A stretch of DNA of 64,000 bases from an uncultured Pelagibacteraceae bacterium (GTDB taxonomy: Bacteria > Pseudomonadota > Alphaproteobacteria > Pelagibacterales > Pelagibacteraceae). The notes under the pieces were generated by a model. The model saw only the letters and a program-made list of their open reading frames with translations. It was not told where the DNA came from and ran no database searches. The stretch covers positions 1 through 64,000 of the forward strand of contig CABXRX010000002.1 of NCBI GenBank assembly GCA_902514745.1. Reading direction: 5' to 3'. A program made the position numbers and the translations under genes. How positions within the stretch are numbered: position 1 is the stretch's first letter; every line of letters starts with the position of its first letter. Of this stretch, positions 34,829 to 42,785 are shown piece by piece.

Positions 34829-35947
34829 ATGAATAAAGAATATAACTCTATTGGAATCAAAAAAAAGCCAGAGGATACTACGGTAGTAGTAGCTATGTCA
34901 GGCGGTGTAGATTCTTCTACCGTAGCCGGAATTATGAAAAATGAAGGTTATAAAGTTATAGGTATTACACTTAAACTTTATGATGAAGGAAAAGAAGTTG
35001 CTAAAGCAAAACAATGTTGTTCTGGACAAGATATAATGGATGCAAAACGTGTTGCTCATAAATTAGGTATAGAACATAAAATTTTATATTATCAAGATAA
35101 GTTCAAACAAGGTGTGATTGATAATTTTGTAGATAGTTATTTAAATGGAGAAACACCTATACCGTGTGTTCAATGTAATCAAACCGTAAAGTTTAAAGAT
35201 TTATTTGAAGTTTCAAAAGAACTTAATGCAGACGCTTTGGTAACAGGTCATTACGTAAAAAATATTACTACAAATAATACTAACAATATGTATAGAGCAA
35301 TTGATGAAAACCGAGATCAGAGTTACTTTTTATTTAATACAACAAGGGAGCAATTAGATTACTTAAGGTTTCCTCTTGGTGGAATGTTAAAAGATAAAAC
35401 AAGAGAGATTGCTAAAGAATTACATTTAAACGTTGCTGACAAACCTGATAGTCAAGATATTTGCTTTGTACCCAACGGAGACTATGCTTCCGTAATTAGA
35501 AAATTCAAACCAGACTCTTTTCAAAAAGGCAATATTAGAAATTTAGATGGAAAAGTTATTGGAGTTCATGAGGGCATTATAAATTTTACGATTGGTCAAA
35601 GAAAGGGAATTAAAATTTCAGACTCAGAACCTCTATATGTTCTAAAGATAAATTCTAATAATAATGAAATTGTAGTAGGTCCAAAAGAGCATCTTGGAAA
35701 AAAAGATATATCTCTTAAAGATTTAAATTTGCTAACAAATAAAAAAGATCTTGATAAAAATATATTTGTGAAAGTTAGATCTACTGGCAGTCTTCTTGAG
35801 GCAAAAGTTGATTTAAAAGATAATAATACCGCACATGTACATTTGTTAAATCCTGAAGATGGCATATCACCAGGCCAGGCGTGTGTGTTTTATAGCAAAG
35901 ACCAATTTGGTCATAGAGTTCTTGGTGGTGGTTGGATTAAAGAATAG
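34829..35947 (+). CDS. mnmA: tRNA-specific 2-thiouridylase MnmA
   Basis: Thiolates U34 of tRNA for Lys, Glu and Gln using persulfide sulfur and ATP. The N-terminal PP-loop is [18 protein letters not shown] near residue 20. Catalytic cysteines lie in [13 protein letters not shown] (about 110) and PDSQDICFV (about 210). C-terminal blocks FTIGQRKGI and [10 protein letters not shown] complete the family. 372 aa is usual. The adjacent minus-strand basic peptide ends 5 nt after the mnmA stop. Confidence 0.95.
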   Translation: MNKEYNSIGIKKKPEDTTVVVAMSGGVDSSTVAGIMKNEGYKVIGITLKLYDEGKEVAKAKQCCSGQDIMDAKRVAHKLGIEHKILYYQDKFKQGVIDNFVDSYLNGETPIPCVQCNQTVKFKDLFEVSKELNADALVTGHYVKNITTNNTNNMYRAIDENRDQSYFLFNTTREQLDYLRFPLGGMLKDKTREIAKELHLNVADKPDSQDICFVPNGDYASVIRKFKPDSFQKGNIRNLDGKVIGVHEGIINFTIGQRKGIKISDSEPLYVLKINSNNNEIVVGPKEHLGKKDISLKDLNLLTNKKDLDKNIFVKVRSTGSLLEAKVDLKDNNTAHVHLLNPEDGISPGQACVFYSKDQFGHRVLGGGWIKE

Positions 35948-35952
35948 AGGAA

Positions 35953-36036
35953 TTATTTCTTCTTATTTTTTCTCTTAGCTCTTCTCTTTTTAGAGCCCTG
36001 TTTTCTTCTACCTCTATGTTTTTTCGGGTAACTCAT
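35953..36036 (-). CDS. 27-residue highly basic peptide
   Basis: Absent from the ORF track. The minus strand encodes MSYPKKHRGRRKQGSKKRRA followed by KRKNKKK, with 17 Lys/Arg of 27 residues. AGGA sits about 5 nt upstream of the ATG (AATAGGATTTAATG), one of the better ribosome sites here, which supports real translation. Composition resembles tiny ribosome-associated proteins, but I do not recognise it as bTHX or another named family. It occupies most of the gap between mnmA and the metC-like gene. Confidence 0.6.
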   Translation of the reverse strand: MSYPKKHRGRRKQGSKKRRAKRKNKKK

Positions 36037-36110
36037 TAAATCCTATTTATTAATTTATTGACGTTTTTTACGGGATATAGCATTCTCTTCTAAACATATC
36101 AAATTTTATT

Positions 36111-37286
36111 ATGAGCAATTCGTTTAAAACATTTTTAAAACATACTGCAAAAGATTTTCATAATCAGTCGGTTAATCCGCCAATAGTAAGAGCATCAACG
36201 ATTATTTTTAAATCAATGCAAGATATTAGAAAAACTCAAGATAAAGCAAAAAAAAACCCTACAGGTGGACATTTTGATTATGGACGTCAAGGAACATCTA
36301 CAACTCATATATTACAGCAAATTTTATCAAAACTAGAAGAGAGCTATTATACTTTTTTAACACCTACTGGTTTTGGATCTGTATTTCTTGCAATATTTAG
36401 TGTGACAAGACCTGGGGATGAAATTATTGTTGCTGATCCAGTTTATAGTCCTACAAGATTGCTATCTCAAGATTTTTTAAAAGAATTTAATATTAAAACA
36501 ACATTTTATGATCCACATAATCTTAAGACATTAGAAAAAGCTATAACAAAAAAAACTAAATTAATTTTCGTAGAAAACCCAGGAAGTAATACATTTGAAT
36601 TTCAAGATCTAAGTAAAGTTATTTCTATTGCAAAAAAGAATAAAATCTTAACTGCCATCGATAATACATGGGGAACTCCATATTTTTTAAAACCAATTAA
36701 GCTTGGTTTTGACATGTCTATTGTTTCAGCAACAAAATATTATTCTGGTCATTCTGATGTGATGGGAGGAAGTTTAGCTGTAAATAAAAAAGTTTTTTCA
36801 AAAGTAAAAACAACAGAAAGGATTACTGGTCTAAGACTGGGACCAGATGATGCTTATTTGATTACTAGAGGACTAAGGACTTTAGATGTAAGGTTAGATC
36901 GACATAGAGAAAATGCAAAAAAAGTTGCGGAGTTTTTATCTAAGTTTAAAAATATTAAGTTGTTGTACCCATATAAGAAAGATTCTCATAATTTTAGAAT
37001 GTGGAAAAAATATTATTCAGGAGCATCAGGTTTAATGGGTTTAAGAATTAAAACTAAAAGTGAAAAATCAGTTGTTAAATTCGTAAATAGTTTAAAACTT
37101 TTTGGTCATGGTTATAGTTGGGGTGGTTTTGAAAGTTTAGCTTTACATCAAAATATAAGAGAACAAGGAAATAGAAGTCATATGGAGTTGGCAAAAAACG
37201 AACATCTTGTTAGATTACATATTGGACTTGAAGATCCTAGCGACCTTATCGCTGATATAAAGCAATCACTTAAACATTTAAAGTAA
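36111..37286 (+). CDS. metC: Cystathionine beta-lyase / Cys-Met metabolism PLP enzyme
   Basis: Fold-type I PLP enzyme of the Cys/Met metabolism family, 391 aa. The PLP lysine is in SIVSATKYYSGHSDVMGGSL at about residue 204. The phosphate-binding Tyr/Arg segment is FDYGRQGTSTTH near 60, and TAIDNTWGTPYF precedes the lysine. It best resembles cystathionine beta-lyase (cystathionine to homocysteine, pyruvate and ammonia), but gamma-lyases and sulfhydrylases share these motifs. It is 7 nt upstream of an MFS transporter. Confidence 0.85.
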   Translation: MSNSFKTFLKHTAKDFHNQSVNPPIVRASTIIFKSMQDIRKTQDKAKKNPTGGHFDYGRQGTSTTHILQQILSKLEESYYTFLTPTGFGSVFLAIFSVTRPGDEIIVADPVYSPTRLLSQDFLKEFNIKTTFYDPHNLKTLEKAITKKTKLIFVENPGSNTFEFQDLSKVISIAKKNKILTAIDNTWGTPYFLKPIKLGFDMSIVSATKYYSGHSDVMGGSLAVNKKVFSKVKTTERITGLRLGPDDAYLITRGLRTLDVRLDRHRENAKKVAEFLSKFKNIKLLYPYKKDSHNFRMWKKYYSGASGLMGLRIKTKSEKSVVKFVNSLKLFGHGYSWGGFESLALHQNIREQGNRSHMELAKNEHLVRLHIGLEDPSDLIADIKQSLKHLK

Positions 37287-37293
37287 TTTTTAA

Positions 37294-38514
37294 ATGTCTT
37301 CTGAAAAATTTATTAAAAATAAAACAGTCTTAATCACTCTAGTTACAGCTTGTTTAATTGTCATAATTTCACTTGGTATTAGACAAACATTTGGAATGTT
37401 TTATTTTGATTTTTCAACTGATTTAGGAATAACCTTGTCACAGTTTGGTTTTGCTTTAGGGCTTCAAATGTTTTTGTGGGGTGCTTTTGCTCCTTGGTTT
37501 GGAGTAATCACGGATAAATATGGCGGTCACATAGCTGTATTCATAGGTTTTATTTTTTATTTACTTGGTATTTTGATGTTGGTTTCAGAATACAACACAG
37601 GACTTTATTTTGTTACTGGTATAGGTGTCTTAATAGGTATAGCCCTTGGAGGGACCGCAATTAGTATTCCTGTCTCTGTTGTGGCAAAACATTTTCCTCA
37701 ATCTAATAGAACAGCAGCTATTGGTATAGTTACTGCTGCTGGCTCATTTGGCTATTTTGTGTCTCCTGTATTTACAAGATATGCACTTATTGAATTCGGT
37801 TGGGAAAGTACACTTTTAATTTTTGCAGCTTTTATTTTTGCAGGTCTAATATTAGCTTTCTATTTAACTACTCCAAAAGATGTTGAAGGAGGAATAGTCG
37901 ATGATAAACAAACAGCAACTGAAGCTCTTCAAGAAGCTTTTAAAAGTAAAAGTTTTATATATTTAACTTTAGGTTTTTTTGTATGTGGATGGCACATCGC
38001 TTTAGTAGCAACACACATTCCAATTTATATCAATGACAGAGGTTTACCTGAGTGGTGCACTGTAACAATTTTATCAATGATAGGTTTGTTTAATATTGCT
38101 GGTACATTAACATCAGGATACTTGGCTCAAAAATTTAGTAAAAAATTAATTTTAAGCAGTATTTATTTAGCAAGAGGATTAGTGATAGCTATATTTATTT
38201 TTTTACCTCCAAATCCTATCATAGCTGTATTATTTGGTGTTACTTTTGGTTTTTTATGGCTTTCAACAGTACCACCGACTATGGGGTTAGTTGGTTTCAT
38301 TTTTGGAACTAAATACATTGGTTTATTGTACGGAATAGTTTTCTTAAGTCATCAAGTAGGGTCTTTTCTAGGAGCATATTTAGGTGGAGTGTTTCATGAT
38401 TTATATGGTTCGTATGATTATGCATGGTATATATCTATTGCTTTATCAATTTTTGCAGGTTTGATACATTTACCAATAATAGAAAAACAAGTTCCAAGAC
38501 TTCAAACAACTTAG
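37294..38514 (+). CDS. Major facilitator superfamily transporter
   Basis: A 406-aa protein with 12 hydrophobic segments in two halves. LITLVTACLIVIISLGIRQTFG begins the first helix, and the loop 2-3 motif appears as GVITDKYGGHIAVFIG. It is closest in feel to monocarboxylate/OFA-type transporters (RQTFGMFYFDFSTDLGITLS), so an organic acid substrate is possible. It starts 7 nt after the metC-like gene and may import or export a related compound. Substrate unknown. Confidence 0.85.
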   Translation: MSSEKFIKNKTVLITLVTACLIVIISLGIRQTFGMFYFDFSTDLGITLSQFGFALGLQMFLWGAFAPWFGVITDKYGGHIAVFIGFIFYLLGILMLVSEYNTGLYFVTGIGVLIGIALGGTAISIPVSVVAKHFPQSNRTAAIGIVTAAGSFGYFVSPVFTRYALIEFGWESTLLIFAAFIFAGLILAFYLTTPKDVEGGIVDDKQTATEALQEAFKSKSFIYLTLGFFVCGWHIALVATHIPIYINDRGLPEWCTVTILSMIGLFNIAGTLTSGYLAQKFSKKLILSSIYLARGLVIAIFIFLPPNPIIAVLFGVTFGFLWLSTVPPTMGLVGFIFGTKYIGLLYGIVFLSHQVGSFLGAYLGGVFHDLYGSYDYAWYISIALSIFAGLIHLPIIEKQVPRLQTT

Positions 38515-38518
38515 AAAA

Positions 38519-39682
38519 TTGAATAAAAAAAATTATTTAGACATCATAAACAATTCAAAGAAACCTTTTATAATATATAAAAAGGATAAAGGTTTTGATC
38601 TTTTCACCGATTTTTCAAATAAGATAATTTTAAACAATCAAAATATTAGAAAGTTTTTAAAACGAAAGTATAAATTAAAGAAAAAATATAAAAAAACAGA
38701 TTTGTTAATAGGTTTTTTTGGTTATGAATTATTAAATAATTTGATCGGAATAAAAATACCTAGGCAAAAAAATATTAATTTTCCAAAAGGAATTTTTTAT
38801 AAACCAGAAAAAAAAATCAATTTAAAAGAAAATTTAATTTATAATTTTAAATCAACTCAAAAAATAGATAGCAATTTTAAGATAAACATTGACCAGAAAT
38901 CTTATACAAAAATTTTTGATAAATTTAAAAAGAAAATAAAATCTGGCGAAACATATCAAATAAAAATCTGCACAAAATACAAAAACAAATCACAAATTGA
39001 TCCACTAGATTTTTTTTGCAGACTTACAAAAACTAATTTAGCTCCCGAGTCATTTATTATAAAAGATAAGAATTACTCCATAATAAGCTGTTCTCCTGAA
39101 AATTTAATTAATAAAAAAGGTTCACATATATCAACAAAACCAATAGCTGGAACTTTAAGAAAGACTAAAAAAATTAATAAAAGAAAAGCATTAAATTTTT
39201 TTAGGAAAAATCTTAAAGAAACTAAAGAGCACAATATGATTGTTGATATGGAAAGAAATGATCTTTCAAGAATTTGTATTCCTGGCAGTGTAAAGTTAAA
39301 AAAAGAAAAATCAGTTGAGGAATATAAAGATCTTTATCACTATGTAAGTTTAATTTCTGGTAAACTTAGAAAAAAGGTTGAAAATATAGATATTGTAAAA
39401 GCCATGATGCCAGGAGGTTCTGTAATTGGGTGTCCAAAAATAAGTACTCTTAACCTGTTAAATAACCAAGAAAAGGAAAATAGAAATATATACACAGGGA
39501 GCTTTGGTTATTTAAAATTTAATGGCGATATGAGATTTAATATTATTATTAGATCAATCTTAAATTATAAAAATATTTCTGAGATTTCTGTTGCATCGGG
39601 CGTTGTAATTGACAGCAATGCAAAACATGAATTTAATGAAAATTTTATCAAAGCAAAAGCATTAATAGATTTATATAAATGA
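38519..39682 (+). CDS. pabB: Chorismate-binding enzyme, aminodeoxychorismate synthase component I-like
   Basis: Combines chorismate with ammonia from PabA to give 4-amino-4-deoxychorismate for folate. Starts at TTG, 4 nt after the MFS gene. Chorismate-binding blocks are SGETYQIKICTKY near residue 143, SCSPENLI, KPIAGTLRKT, EHNMIVDMERNDLSRI and MMPGGSVIGCPKI. At 387 aa the N-terminal region is short. E. coli PabB has Lys in PIKGT; this protein has PIAGT, as in anthranilate synthase. The pabA and pabC-like neighbours favour the folate assignment. Confidence 0.8.
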   Translation: MNKKNYLDIINNSKKPFIIYKKDKGFDLFTDFSNKIILNNQNIRKFLKRKYKLKKKYKKTDLLIGFFGYELLNNLIGIKIPRQKNINFPKGIFYKPEKKINLKENLIYNFKSTQKIDSNFKINIDQKSYTKIFDKFKKKIKSGETYQIKICTKYKNKSQIDPLDFFCRLTKTNLAPESFIIKDKNYSIISCSPENLINKKGSHISTKPIAGTLRKTKKINKRKALNFFRKNLKETKEHNMIVDMERNDLSRICIPGSVKLKKEKSVEEYKDLYHYVSLISGKLRKKVENIDIVKAMMPGGSVIGCPKISTLNLLNNQEKENRNIYTGSFGYLKFNGDMRFNIIIRSILNYKNISEISVASGVVIDSNAKHEFNENFIKAKALIDLYK

Positions 39683-40236
39683 TATATGTAATTGACCATA
39701 AAGACTCCTTTACACACAACGTTGTTCACCAATTGTCATTATTTGATAATGTAGAGTGTGATAACTTTGGTGATATTGATAAATCAAAATTAAATAAAGC
39801 ATCTACAATCGTTTTTTCTCCAGGACCAGGTTCACCTAAAAACTATCCATTGACTTCAAAGATTTATAAAAAATTTAAAGGAAAAAAAAGAATATTAGGA
39901 GTTTGTCTTGGATTTCAGCAAATATTATTTAGCGAAGGCGCTGAAATAGTTCAACAAAATAAAATATATCATGGTTTTCAATCAGAAGTATTAGTAAATA
40001 AATCGAGTAAATTATTTAAAGTAGGAAGTAAATTTAAAGTTGGTCGTTATCATTCCTTGAAATTAAAAGAACCTTTTAAGGCAGAAAATTTTGACATAAC
40101 GATGAGATGTGTTATTTCAGGGGCCGCTATGTCATTTGAAAATAACATTGATAAAATTTATGGATTTCAATTTCACCCTGAGTCATTTTTAACTGTAAAT
40201 GGTAAACTACTTATTAAAAAAATCTTATCAGCTTAA
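39679..40236 (+). CDS. pabA: Glutamine amidotransferase component (aminodeoxychorismate synthase II)
   Basis: Class I glutaminase supplying ammonia to the chorismate-binding subunit. The nucleophile elbow is LGVCLGFQQILF (Cys near residue 75) and the His-Glu pair is FQFHPESF near 170. The N-terminal IYVIDHKDSFTHNVVHQL matches PabA/TrpG. The length is 185 aa. The ATG overlaps the pabB stop by 4 nt, and the gene overlaps the pabC-like start by 38 nt, an unusually long overlap. Confidence 0.9.
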   Translation: MIYVIDHKDSFTHNVVHQLSLFDNVECDNFGDIDKSKLNKASTIVFSPGPGSPKNYPLTSKIYKKFKGKKRILGVCLGFQQILFSEGAEIVQQNKIYHGFQSEVLVNKSSKLFKVGSKFKVGRYHSLKLKEPFKAENFDITMRCVISGAAMSFENNIDKIYGFQFHPESFLTVNGKLLIKKILSA

Positions 40237-40969
40237 AGACCTTAAAGAAATTAAATTTAAAGATCTTTGGGGAGATCACGGTGTATTCACAACAATGTGG
40301 ATATTTGATGATCAATCAAAAATTCTGTTTTTTAACGAACATATTAACAATCTAATTAAATCATCTAAAGCTTACTCTATATTTAAAAAATCTTTGAAAT
40401 CAGATATTCTAAATTTATTAAAAAATAATTTAAAATCTAAGATAAAATATAATCACTTATTAAGAATTGCTGTTAATAAAAAAATTTTATCAATTTCGGT
40501 AAGAAAACGTATTAAACCTAAATCAAATTTTGATTTAAAATTAGTAAAATTAAAAAGACAAAAACCTGAATTTAAAAATTTAAAATACAGAGAAATATTG
40601 AGGCATTTGACAAAACTTGATAATTCAAAAGCAGATATTGGATTATGTTCAAATAATAAAATTTTAGAAACTGGTACTTCTAATTTGTTTTTTATAAAAG
40701 ATAATAAAATTTTTTCACCAAAAAATAATTTTTATAAAGGAATCACTTATAAATTTTTTGAATCAAAAATAAAAAAAATAATTAAAAAGGATATTTTTGT
40801 ACATTCTTTAAAAGAGTTTGACGAAATTATTTTAATTGGGTCCGGTAAAGGAGTTACATCAGTAAAAACTATCAATCAGATAAAATGGAAAAGAAAAAGT
40901 TTAAAACATTACAATATTCTTTTAAAATATTATAAAACTGCCGTTAACAAGTGCCAAAGATTTATGTAA
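40199..40969 (+). CDS. pabC: Class IV PLP enzyme, aminodeoxychorismate lyase-like
   Basis: Expected to release pyruvate from aminodeoxychorismate to give 4-aminobenzoate. The 256-aa fold-type IV pattern is present: LWGDHGVFTTMWIFD near residue 24, REILRHLTKLDNSKADIGL with the PLP lysine near 140, LETGTSNLFFIKDNKI, and a terminal GSGKGVTSV cofactor loop. The overlap with pabA is 38 nt, and no ATG lies closer to the pabA stop without losing conserved residues. Divergence is high, so the call leans on the operon. Confidence 0.78.
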   Translation: MVNYLLKKSYQLKDLKEIKFKDLWGDHGVFTTMWIFDDQSKILFFNEHINNLIKSSKAYSIFKKSLKSDILNLLKNNLKSKIKYNHLLRIAVNKKILSISVRKRIKPKSNFDLKLVKLKRQKPEFKNLKYREILRHLTKLDNSKADIGLCSNNKILETGTSNLFFIKDNKIFSPKNNFYKGITYKFFESKIKKIIKKDIFVHSLKEFDEIILIGSGKGVTSVKTINQIKWKRKSLKHYNILLKYYKTAVNKCQRFM

Positions 40970-40974
40970 ATATT

Positions 40975-41370
40975 ATGAAAAATCCCAATAATCCATGTTT
41001 ATTTTGTAACTCTAAAATTAGTGGTATAGCTCATGAAAATGAACTTGCTTATGCTAGTTATGATTCTTATCCAGTATCTGAAAATCATTGTTTAATAATT
41101 CCTAAAAGACATGTTGCCGACTATTTTGATTTATCTAATGAAGAATTAATTGCATGTAACGATTTAATTAAGATAATAAAAAAAGAAGTTTTAGATAAAG
41201 ACAAAAGTGTTAAAGCATTTAACATTGGAAGTAATGCTGGTATAGAAGCTGGTCAATCAATAATGCACTGTCATATACATCTGATTCCTCGAAGAAAAGA
41301 TGATGTTGAAAATCCACAAGGAGGTGTGCGGTCTGTAATACCAAAAAAACAACATTACAAACGAAAATAA
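40975..41370 (+). CDS. HIT family nucleotide-binding protein
   Basis: Histidine-triad hydrolase or transferase acting on nucleotide phosphoramidates or dinucleotides. The triad is IMHCHIHLIPRRKDD near residue 98, with CLFCNSKI (possible zinc Cys pair) near the start and NHCLIIPKRHVADYFDL. The track starts at GTG 40951 inside pabC; ATG 40975 lies just past the pabC stop and gives MKNPNNPCLFC, a typical N-terminus (131 aa). Probably co-transcribed with the pab genes. Confidence 0.9.
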   Translation: MKNPNNPCLFCNSKISGIAHENELAYASYDSYPVSENHCLIIPKRHVADYFDLSNEELIACNDLIKIIKKEVLDKDKSVKAFNIGSNAGIEAGQSIMHCHIHLIPRRKDDVENPQGGVRSVIPKKQHYKRK

Positions 41371-41378
41371 TAATTTTT

Positions 41379-41427
41379 AATTGTTAGAAAAGACAATTTA
41401 ACCAATAGTTTTGGTTGATCTGATCAA
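41379..41427 (+). promoter_or_regulatory. Cluster of three inverted repeats in the aprM leader
   Basis: In the 113-bp gap before aprM, three perfect inverted repeats follow each other. AATTGT/ACAATT spans 41379-41398. AACCAA-TAGTT-TTGGTT spans 41400-41416. TTGATC-T-GATCAA (41415-41427) is a 13-bp palindrome. The last looks like a regulator site; the first two could be RNA hairpins. All lie 57 nt or more before the start codon. Confidence 0.5.
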
Positions 41428-41483
41428 TTATCTAGAATAGAAAACTTTAAAATTATTTAAAATAATTTAACATAAAGGGTAAA

Positions 41484-42278
41484 ATGTTAGAAACAAATCC
41501 ATTTTTAATTTTGTCAGAATCTGTTCCTGTAGCAGTTATGCAAGGATTTATAATTGCAATGGTTGTATTGATTGCATTTGGTACAATTATTCAAATGATA
41601 CATCATAAGAATATTACTTATTTTTTTAACAATGCAAAAAAAGCAAAACTTCAAGCAACTAGAGAAATAGGTGCTGGAGAAAAAGCTTCGATAATTGCAA
41701 AAACTGCAGTTGTCGACATTGGAACTACCTCTGAACTTGGATTTGGTAAAAGAAGACTTTCACATGTACTGGGCATGTATGGTACCATCATATTTTGGAT
41801 TTCATCTGCAATGCTTGTATTCTGTTATACTGGTGCAGATAAAACAACATCTTCTACATGGTCAATATTATGGCATGTCGGAGCAATACTAACTTGTATA
41901 GGTGGATATTGGTTTTGGTTTTTTTTAAGAGTTGATGTTTCTGCTGAGGCTCATCCTTGGTATAGAATTATTAAAGCAGATTTATTTGTTCTAGCATTAT
42001 TAGCGTGCTCGACATTTGGTTTAGCATGGTCATACACACAGTTTAATGGACAAATAGGTCTTTCATTTTTATTTTTAGCACTTTTTGTAGTTTCAAATTT
42101 AGTTTTATTTGGTGGTGTATATTGGTCTAAATTTGCTCATATGTTCTATAAACCAGGCGCAGCTATACAAAAAAATCTGGCTGAAGCTGATGGTTCTAGA
42201 GATAATTTACCTCCACCAGCTGAAGCACCTGAGCAATTTGGCCTAGGTATAAAAAGAGAAGAGCCAAAACATTATTAA
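41484..42278 (+). CDS. aprM: AprM-like membrane anchor of adenylylsulfate reductase
   Basis: Integral membrane protein expected to link AprBA to the quinone pool. The 264-aa protein has about six hydrophobic segments and scattered histidines (MIHHKNITYFF, RRLSHVLGMYG, LWHVGAILT, AEAHPWYRII) that could ligate haem b as in narG-gamma-like subunits. The C-terminus is soluble and Pro/Glu-rich. A good ribosome site (AAAGGGTAAA) precedes it. Position directly before aprB and aprA is the main argument; AprM is the known alternative anchor where QmoABC is absent. Confidence 0.85.
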   Translation: MLETNPFLILSESVPVAVMQGFIIAMVVLIAFGTIIQMIHHKNITYFFNNAKKAKLQATREIGAGEKASIIAKTAVVDIGTTSELGFGKRRLSHVLGMYGTIIFWISSAMLVFCYTGADKTTSSTWSILWHVGAILTCIGGYWFWFFLRVDVSAEAHPWYRIIKADLFVLALLACSTFGLAWSYTQFNGQIGLSFLFLALFVVSNLVLFGGVYWSKFAHMFYKPGAAIQKNLAEADGSRDNLPPPAEAPEQFGLGIKREEPKHY

Positions 42279-42314
42279 TATGTTAACTAACTAAAAAAGG
42301 AAAAAAATTAAATT

Positions 42315-42785
42315 ATGTCAACTTTTGTATATATGACTAGATGTGATGGCTGCGGTCATTGTGTAGATATTTGCCCTTCAGATATAATGCATATTGATGA
42401 AAATATCAGACGAGCTAAAAATATTGAGCCTAATTTTTGTTGGGAATGTTATTCATGTGTAAAAGCTTGCCCAAATCATGCTATTGATGTTAGAGGATAT
42501 GCTGACTTTGCTCCAATGGGGCACAGCGTCAGAGTAAGACGTGAAGAAGAAAAAGGCACAATTTCATGGAAAATAAAATTTAGAAATGGAACTACAAAAG
42601 ACTTTGTTTCGCCAATTACAACAAAGCCATGGGGAAAATTTATTCCTAAACTTGCTGATGGTGAAAAAGTAAATCAAGGAGAGCTTAATTCTCAGAGATT
42701 ATATACAGAGCCTGAGGGACTTAATATAGATGGAGAACTACCAGCTGTTCCTAAAGATTCGTTTAAAAAAGGAGTTTACTACTAA
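42315..42785 (+). CDS. aprB: Adenylylsulfate reductase beta subunit
   Basis: Iron-sulfur electron-transfer subunit. TRCDGCGHCVDICPSD near residue 8 and FCWECYSCVKACPNHAIDVRG near 45 give eight cysteines for two [4Fe-4S] clusters. The rest forms the beta-rich tail that embraces AprA (SWKIKFRNGTTKDF). At 156 aa it matches known AprB. It sits 36 nt after aprM and its stop overlaps the aprA ATG by 1 nt. In sulfur oxidisers this complex runs from sulfite plus AMP to APS. Confidence 0.95.
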   Translation: MSTFVYMTRCDGCGHCVDICPSDIMHIDENIRRAKNIEPNFCWECYSCVKACPNHAIDVRGYADFAPMGHSVRVRREEEKGTISWKIKFRNGTTKDFVSPITTKPWGKFIPKLADGEKVNQGELNSQRLYTEPEGLNIDGELPAVPKDSFKKGVYY

